This document shows positions 17,871 to 21,579 of a stretch of 21,579 nt of DNA, in pieces. The stretch is from NCBI GenBank assembly GCA_012519645.1, contig JAAYPU010000247.1, forward strand, positions 1-21,579, given 5' to 3'. This DNA is from Clostridiales bacterium (GTDB taxonomy: Bacteria > Bacillota > Clostridia > Peptostreptococcales > JAAYPU01). How positions within the stretch are numbered: the stretch's first letter is position 1; each line of letters begins with the position of its first letter. Both the position numbers and the translations under genes were made by a program. The notes under the pieces were generated by a model. That model was not told the origin of the DNA. It worked only from the letters and a program-made list of their open reading frames with translations, and searched no databases.

Positions 17871-19706
17871 ATGGTATGCTCTATAGATTTTGTTTATCCT
17901 AAAGATAATGCAAAAACAATGCTTGTTGATCTTTTGAAGAACAATGAATTCCAAATTATAAGCGAACAAGAAATTAATAGTGGAGCAGGTATTAAGTTGT
18001 ATTTATCATATAACAGCACACAGTTTGCATTAATTCTCTATTTTAATAATAAAAAAGGTCTATCAACAAAAGTTGTGCTTGAAAAAGAAACCCCGGATAT
18101 AAAAGACAAGATTGAGTTCATATTGTCTCAGCTTGGTAATTCCAAAAAAGTTGGTAAGTCTTTGCCAGTTCATTCAAGTATTTTTATTTATGACTCTGAA
18201 CAAAGGAAGGTCCTTAAAACATTGTTTTTGAATTCTGGGTATAGAATTACTGAACAAAATAAAGATAAGAACAAAGACTACGTTTTTAAGATTGAGGATT
18301 TAAACCATGCATTAACAGTAACACAATTCTCTAAAGGAACCTTATTGTTACAAGGCATTTATTCGGGCTTAATTGATAAGATTGTAGGAATGATCGAACA
18401 AGTTAAACCACTAACAGATATGGAAAGAGCTTTATTATATGTTCCTTTTGAAAGTCAAGGGTTAGTTAAAGAGGATTTGGAAAAAAACTATGAAGTATTT
18501 GATATAGCCAATGAAAAAAATAAAAGAGAATTGAATGATGTATTTGAATATTTGTTTGAAAATGATAAAAAAACTTTTAATACTGGTATCGCTTTAATAG
18601 AGATTTTAAAAGATGAACCCCGGAAATTGCCAGAGTATAATTTTATAGTAGCTATGTTTGCTAAGGTATTTGAAGGATTTATTATCAAGATGATGATTGA
18701 TAAAAATTTTTTCACATTGGAAGATTACAGAAAAAATCCAAATGTTGCAGATATAGGTAACGCTTTAAGAAAGAAGAAGTTTGAAAAATATATTAAGGAC
18801 CAGAAGAGATATGGTTTTATTTTGGAAAAAATGGTAGCTATTTGGGAAGGAACAAGATGTAAGGAAATGCATTCTGATCCAATTGGTGAAGAAGTAATTT
18901 TAAGTGTTGATAATATACAAACAGCTATAAATAGGGTTGGAGAAATAAAAGAATGCATGAGAGAAGCGCATTTAATTATTATTAAATTGGGATATACGGA
19001 TGAGGACTTACAAAGAGAAAAAGAAGATAGTACTAACCAAGTTAAAAAAGAATCTACAAATGTTTATTTTCGTATTGGGACGGATGAATCTGGAAAGGGG
19101 GATTATTTTGGACCACTTTCGGTAGCTGGGGTAGCTATTAATAAAAATGATGAGGAAAAATTACTTAGAATAGGAGTGAAGGATAGCAAACAAATCTCCG
19201 ACGAAAAAATACTACTAATTGCAAATGAGATTAGAAAGATAATACCAAGACATCGAATTCAAATTGTTTTCATTAATCCCGAAAAGTACAACCAACTGTA
19301 TAATGAGATGAAGAATTTAAATAGAATATTAGCCTGGGGTCATGCAAGAACAATAGAAAACTTATTACAAAATAATAATTGTGAACTTGCAATTGCTGAT
19401 CAATTTGGTGACCCCGAATATATTTACAAAGCATTAATGGAAAAGGGAAAAAAGATTAAACTAATTCAAAGGACTAATGCGGAACAGGACGTAGCAGTAG
19501 CTGCTGCCTCTATTATTGCACGTGAAACTTTTCTTAAGAAGATAAAACAAATGTCAGAGTATTATGGTTTGGAAATTCCTAAAGGAGCGTCAGCTCAGGT
19601 TGAATTAACTGCGAAAAAGATAGTTGAAAAATACGGAAAAGATGAGCTTTATAAGATATCAAAATTTCATTTCAAAACGACTAAGAAGGTATTAGAAAAT
19701 GAGTAA
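17871..19706 (+). CDS. RnlA-like HEPN toxin fused to RNase HIII
   Basis: A 611-residue fusion. Residues about 1-90 and 100-178 are two TBP-like repeats that line up with the N-terminal and repeat domains of E. coli RnlA; note GAGIKLYLSY at 38-47 and GTLLLQG at 156-162. Residues about 235-372 correspond to RnlA's HEPN domain: LPEYNF at 253-258, then R329 and H334 spaced as Rx4H in TRCKEMH, the RNase signature of this family. Residues about 398-608 form a complete RNase HIII domain: TDESGKGDYFGP with D405 and E406, DSK at 438-440, D510 in IADQFG, and E538 before VAVAAASIIAR. Ordinary RNase HIII is about 310 residues with one TBP-like domain. Predicted to cleave RNA with the HEPN part and RNA of RNA-DNA hybrids with the RNase H part. 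GGAGG lies eight bases upstream; the next gene overlaps its end. Confidence 0.85.
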   Translation: MVCSIDFVYPKDNAKTMLVDLLKNNEFQIISEQEINSGAGIKLYLSYNSTQFALILYFNNKKGLSTKVVLEKETPDIKDKIEFILSQLGNSKKVGKSLPVHSSIFIYDSEQRKVLKTLFLNSGYRITEQNKDKNKDYVFKIEDLNHALTVTQFSKGTLLLQGIYSGLIDKIVGMIEQVKPLTDMERALLYVPFESQGLVKEDLEKNYEVFDIANEKNKRELNDVFEYLFENDKKTFNTGIALIEILKDEPRKLPEYNFIVAMFAKVFEGFIIKMMIDKNFFTLEDYRKNPNVADIGNALRKKKFEKYIKDQKRYGFILEKMVAIWEGTRCKEMHSDPIGEEVILSVDNIQTAINRVGEIKECMREAHLIIIKLGYTDEDLQREKEDSTNQVKKESTNVYFRIGTDESGKGDYFGPLSVAGVAINKNDEEKLLRIGVKDSKQISDEKILLIANEIRKIIPRHRIQIVFINPEKYNQLYNEMKNLNRILAWGHARTIENLLQNNNCELAIADQFGDPEYIYKALMEKGKKIKLIQRTNAEQDVAVAAASIIARETFLKKIKQMSEYYGLEIPKGASAQVELTAKKIVEKYGKDELYKISKFHFKTTKKVLENE

Positions 19707-20961
19707 AGAATACGCTGAGAGCCTCGAAAAGAGTAATAGATGGCAGGAAGCATTAGATGTATATAAGGAATTACTACTTAGCGATAAAAACAATATAAAA
19801 ATACATGCAAAAATAGGTTGGTGCCAATCTAGATTACAGCAATATGAGGAAGCAATACAATCATTTATGGAAATTTGTAATAGACAACCACAATCGGCAA
19901 GATGGCCTTATATGGTGGGTTATCAGTATTATTGTATGCAAGATTGGCCTAATGCCATCGATTGGTTTAAAAAAGCTTTATCGTTGTATCCAGATTATTT
20001 CATAGTTAAATATAGGCTATCTTACGCATTAATCAAAGTTTCTGGTAATCTTTTTCGATTAAAGAAACCAGATTACTTGGAAGCTATGAAACATCTTGAG
20101 GAATGTCAACAACTGTGGGTAAAGATGTCTGATGATCAAAAGAAAAAAAACAGATCTACATATGCTGATGTTTGCTTTCAGCAAGGTAAAATATATATTG
20201 AAAGGGAAGATTACGACAAATCTATTAAGTACTTTAAAATAGCTTTTGAAATTGATCCAAATTCACTAAATTATCAGTATCAATATGCAAAAACTTTATG
20301 TATCTGTGGCAAATATGAAGAGGCTATTAAGATTCTACCAAAAGATGAAAGTAAGTATTATGTTAAAGAATTAAAAGCGGAGATACTTACAGGATTGAAT
20401 AATTATAATGAAGCCTTAAATATACTTTTTGACTGTATAAAGAGAAGAAACCGGGACTATTTATTAAGGCAAATTGCATTAATTTATCTTCAATTAAATA
20501 ATACAAAAGAAGCTTTAGGATATGCTAAAAAGGCAATTAGTATGAACAGAGAAAATCATAAAAACCACTATATTTTGGCTAGGATTCTTTTTAATCAAGG
20601 CTTGTTATCAGAAGCGAAACATGAAGCTAAACTTGCGGATAGACTTAAAATGAAAAAATATGGTACCGAATTCTCTGAAGCGAAAGCTTTATTAGAGGAG
20701 ATAGAAGAACTAAATTATAATAATGATGAGGATATTGCAGAAAAAATTTCATCAGAAAAAAGACAAACTGGAATCATAAAAAGGTATATCAAAGAAAAGG
20801 GATATGGTTTCATTGAAAGTAATGATAAATCGTATTTCTTTCATATAACCGATATACCAATGCAGAAACAAAGCCAAGTTAACGAAGGTGTGCTTGTATC
20901 ATTTGAAGAAAAAACATCTCCTAAAGGATTAGTAGCGTCGAATATTATAATTATTGATTGA
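19699..20961 (+). CDS. TPR protein with C-terminal cold-shock domain, partner of the RnlA-RNase HIII fusion
   Basis: A 420-residue cytoplasmic protein with no signal peptide or membrane segment. About residues 1-345 are tetratricopeptide-type helical hairpins, seen as recurring W/Y-G-Y-A-F-P spacing, for example EALDVYKELL, EEAIQSFMEI, NAIDWFKKAL and KSIKYFKIAF. After a charged linker, residues 355-420 are a cold-shock (OB) domain with the RNP1-like KGYGFI at 367-372 and RNP2-like YFFHIT at 379-384, which would bind single-stranded RNA or DNA. Its ATG lies inside the last eight bases of the preceding gene, so translation is coupled and a stoichiometric partnership is likely. It has no likeness to RnlB or Dmd that I can see. 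It may be the antitoxin, an RNA sensor, or a scaffold delivering substrate to the fusion enzyme. Confidence 0.8.
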   Translation: MSKEYAESLEKSNRWQEALDVYKELLLSDKNNIKIHAKIGWCQSRLQQYEEAIQSFMEICNRQPQSARWPYMVGYQYYCMQDWPNAIDWFKKALSLYPDYFIVKYRLSYALIKVSGNLFRLKKPDYLEAMKHLEECQQLWVKMSDDQKKKNRSTYADVCFQQGKIYIEREDYDKSIKYFKIAFEIDPNSLNYQYQYAKTLCICGKYEEAIKILPKDESKYYVKELKAEILTGLNNYNEALNILFDCIKRRNRDYLLRQIALIYLQLNNTKEALGYAKKAISMNRENHKNHYILARILFNQGLLSEAKHEAKLADRLKMKKYGTEFSEAKALLEEIEELNYNNDEDIAEKISSEKRQTGIIKRYIKEKGYGFIESNDKSYFFHITDIPMQKQSQVNEGVLVSFEEKTSPKGLVASNIIIID

Positions 20962-20963
20962 AC

Positions 20964-21098
20964 GTACACACGATTACCGTCGGCAGGGCGCAGATTGTAT
21001 TTCATGATGAGAACTCAAAGAAGTCAAATCATGGAGTTTACGCACCCACGGCCATGGACCTAACCATGGTCCCACCCAGCTTGTCCGGGCCTAAGTAA
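20964..21098 (+). pseudogene. C-terminal remnant of an unidentified protein
   Basis: Directly after the TPR gene a different frame reads like real protein for 44 codons: VHTITVGRAQIVFHDEN followed by GVYAPTAMDLTMVPPSLSGPK and a stop at 21096-21098. There is no suitable start or ribosome site, and the frame is closed by a TGA at 20955-20957 inside the TPR gene. It looks like the last part of a gene that was cut when the upstream block was inserted. I do not recognise the family. Confidence 0.5.
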
Positions 21099-21119
21099 AG
21101 TAGCGTCGTACTAAGGCCC
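21087..21119. repeat. Near-perfect GC-rich inverted repeat at the end of the remnant
   Basis: Arms GGGCCTAAGTA (21087-21097) and TACTAAGGCCC (21109-21119) pair at 10 of 11 positions around an 11-base loop. It overlaps the last codons of the gene remnant, where a transcription terminator would be expected, but no T-run follows on either strand. It may be a degenerate terminator or a mobile-element or REP-like palindrome. A second smaller palindromic pair of CCATGG sites lies just upstream (21052-21057 and 21064-21069). Confidence 0.55.
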
Positions 21120-21293
21120 AAAAGGATAATGAAGTGATTGTTGCTGTTTTATATATTTCGAGACGCAACTGGAAAAACGAACATGAGAAATATGATATCA
21201 AAGGCGAGATTCTCAGCTAGTAAATTACACCAAGGAGCGCGCTTTTAAAACAGCGGTGCCTGGCAGAGTGCAAAAAAAAATACACAGGTGACG

Positions 21294-21579
21294 TTGAGCA
21301 AAATCATGATCATTGGGGTCGGTTTGGGCGGGCTGTTTGCCGGCAACCTGTTGGCCGCCAGGGGGCACCGGGTAAAAATATTTGAATCGCACAGTGCGCC
21401 TGGCGGCTATACAGCCAGTTTCCGGCGGGAAGGTTTTCATTTTGAGAGCGGCACTTTTTCTTTTGAATTATCGGGCATGATTTTCGGAAAGGTTTTTCGC
21501 CAAAGGCTCCAGGCTTTACCGCTTGTTCAGCCAGATCGGTTATCCGGAGATGGCCGCTTATATCCTGGGAGGAGCCATG
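21294..21579 (+). pseudogene. Broken FAD/NAD(P)-binding oxidoreductase (phytoene desaturase-like), cut by window end
   Basis: The start reads MSKIMIIGVGLGGLFAGNLL, a dinucleotide-binding GxGxxG motif with the acidic residue at FESH and a PGGY segment, typical of carotenoid/phytoene desaturase-like flavoproteins. A TTG start at 21294 is assumed; GTG 21288 or ATG 21306 are alternatives and no spacing to AGGTG is ideal. After MIFGKV (about 21480-21495) the frame loses family character, while the +1 frame suddenly reads GSRLYRLFSQIGYPEMAAYI, which looks like a more internal part of such enzymes. An internal deletion with frameshift is the simplest reading. Only 286 bases are visible, so the status is not certain. 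Confidence 0.55.

Noticed and set aside
17871..19706. Housekeeping RNase HIII (rnhC)
   Set aside because: The protein is twice the usual length and carries an RnlA-like HEPN part; its accessory-island context and overlapping TPR partner do not fit the housekeeping gene.
21225..21440. 71-codon open frame on the - strand
   Set aside because: It runs antisense to the clearly recognisable FAD-binding motif and has no features of its own.
1..21579. CRISPR array, tRNA or rRNA
   Set aside because: No regularly spaced repeats, cloverleaf-like sequence or rRNA-like stretch was recognised on reading the window.

Overview
The window is a defence-island-like segment from a low-G+C bacterium. Gene density, near-zero intergenic spacing, AGGAGG-type ribosome binding sites and protein style suggest a Clostridia-type Firmicute; this is inferred from style, and no rRNA or housekeeping marker fixes it. 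All intact genes are on the + strand. The final ~600 bases look richer in G+C and carry only gene remnants, so an edge of the accessory block probably lies near 20961.

Layout. (1) 1-480: a 13-bp perfect hairpin terminator, then decayed sequence ending in a short frameshifted reading frame. (2) 481-17515: one closely packed five-gene unit: a DrmD-type SNF2 helicase, a PglX/DrmMI-type N6-adenine DNA methyltransferase, an ArdC-like zinc metallopeptidase, a ~2114-residue YprA/DUF1998 helicase that resembles DrmA and DrmB fused (or Druantia DruE) and has a Vsr-like segment, and a UvrD-family helicase with a RelE/ParE-like N-terminus. Start/stop gaps are 1 bp at two junctions. (3) 17516-17870: a gene-free scar with possible mobile-element and aroA debris. 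(4) 17871-20961: a two-gene overlapping unit. Its first gene fuses an RnlA-like part (two TBP-like repeats and a HEPN domain with Rx4H) to a catalytically complete RNase HIII domain; its second is a TPR protein with a C-terminal cold-shock domain. (5) 20962-21579: a C-terminal gene remnant, a hairpin, and an apparently deleted, frameshifted FAD-dependent oxidoreductase.

How the genes may work together. The first unit has the beginning of class 1 DISARM (SNF2 helicase plus adenine methylase) followed by a Druantia-like giant helicase. It lacks a visible phospholipase-D protein (DrmC). It is best read as a DISARM/Druantia-related modification-based anti-phage system, with the methylase marking self DNA and the helicase proteins acting on unmarked DNA. 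The ArdC-like gene interrupts the unit and is flanked by two ~116-bp copies of the methylase 3' end, so it looks like an acquired or duplicated cassette.

The most novel element is the second unit. In E. coli, RNase HI stimulates the RnlA toxin in trans; here an RNase H enzyme is covalently fused to an RnlA-like HEPN toxin, and the partner is an RNA-binding TPR/cold-shock protein instead of a recognisable RnlB or Dmd antitoxin. It is a candidate undescribed toxin-antitoxin or anti-phage module.
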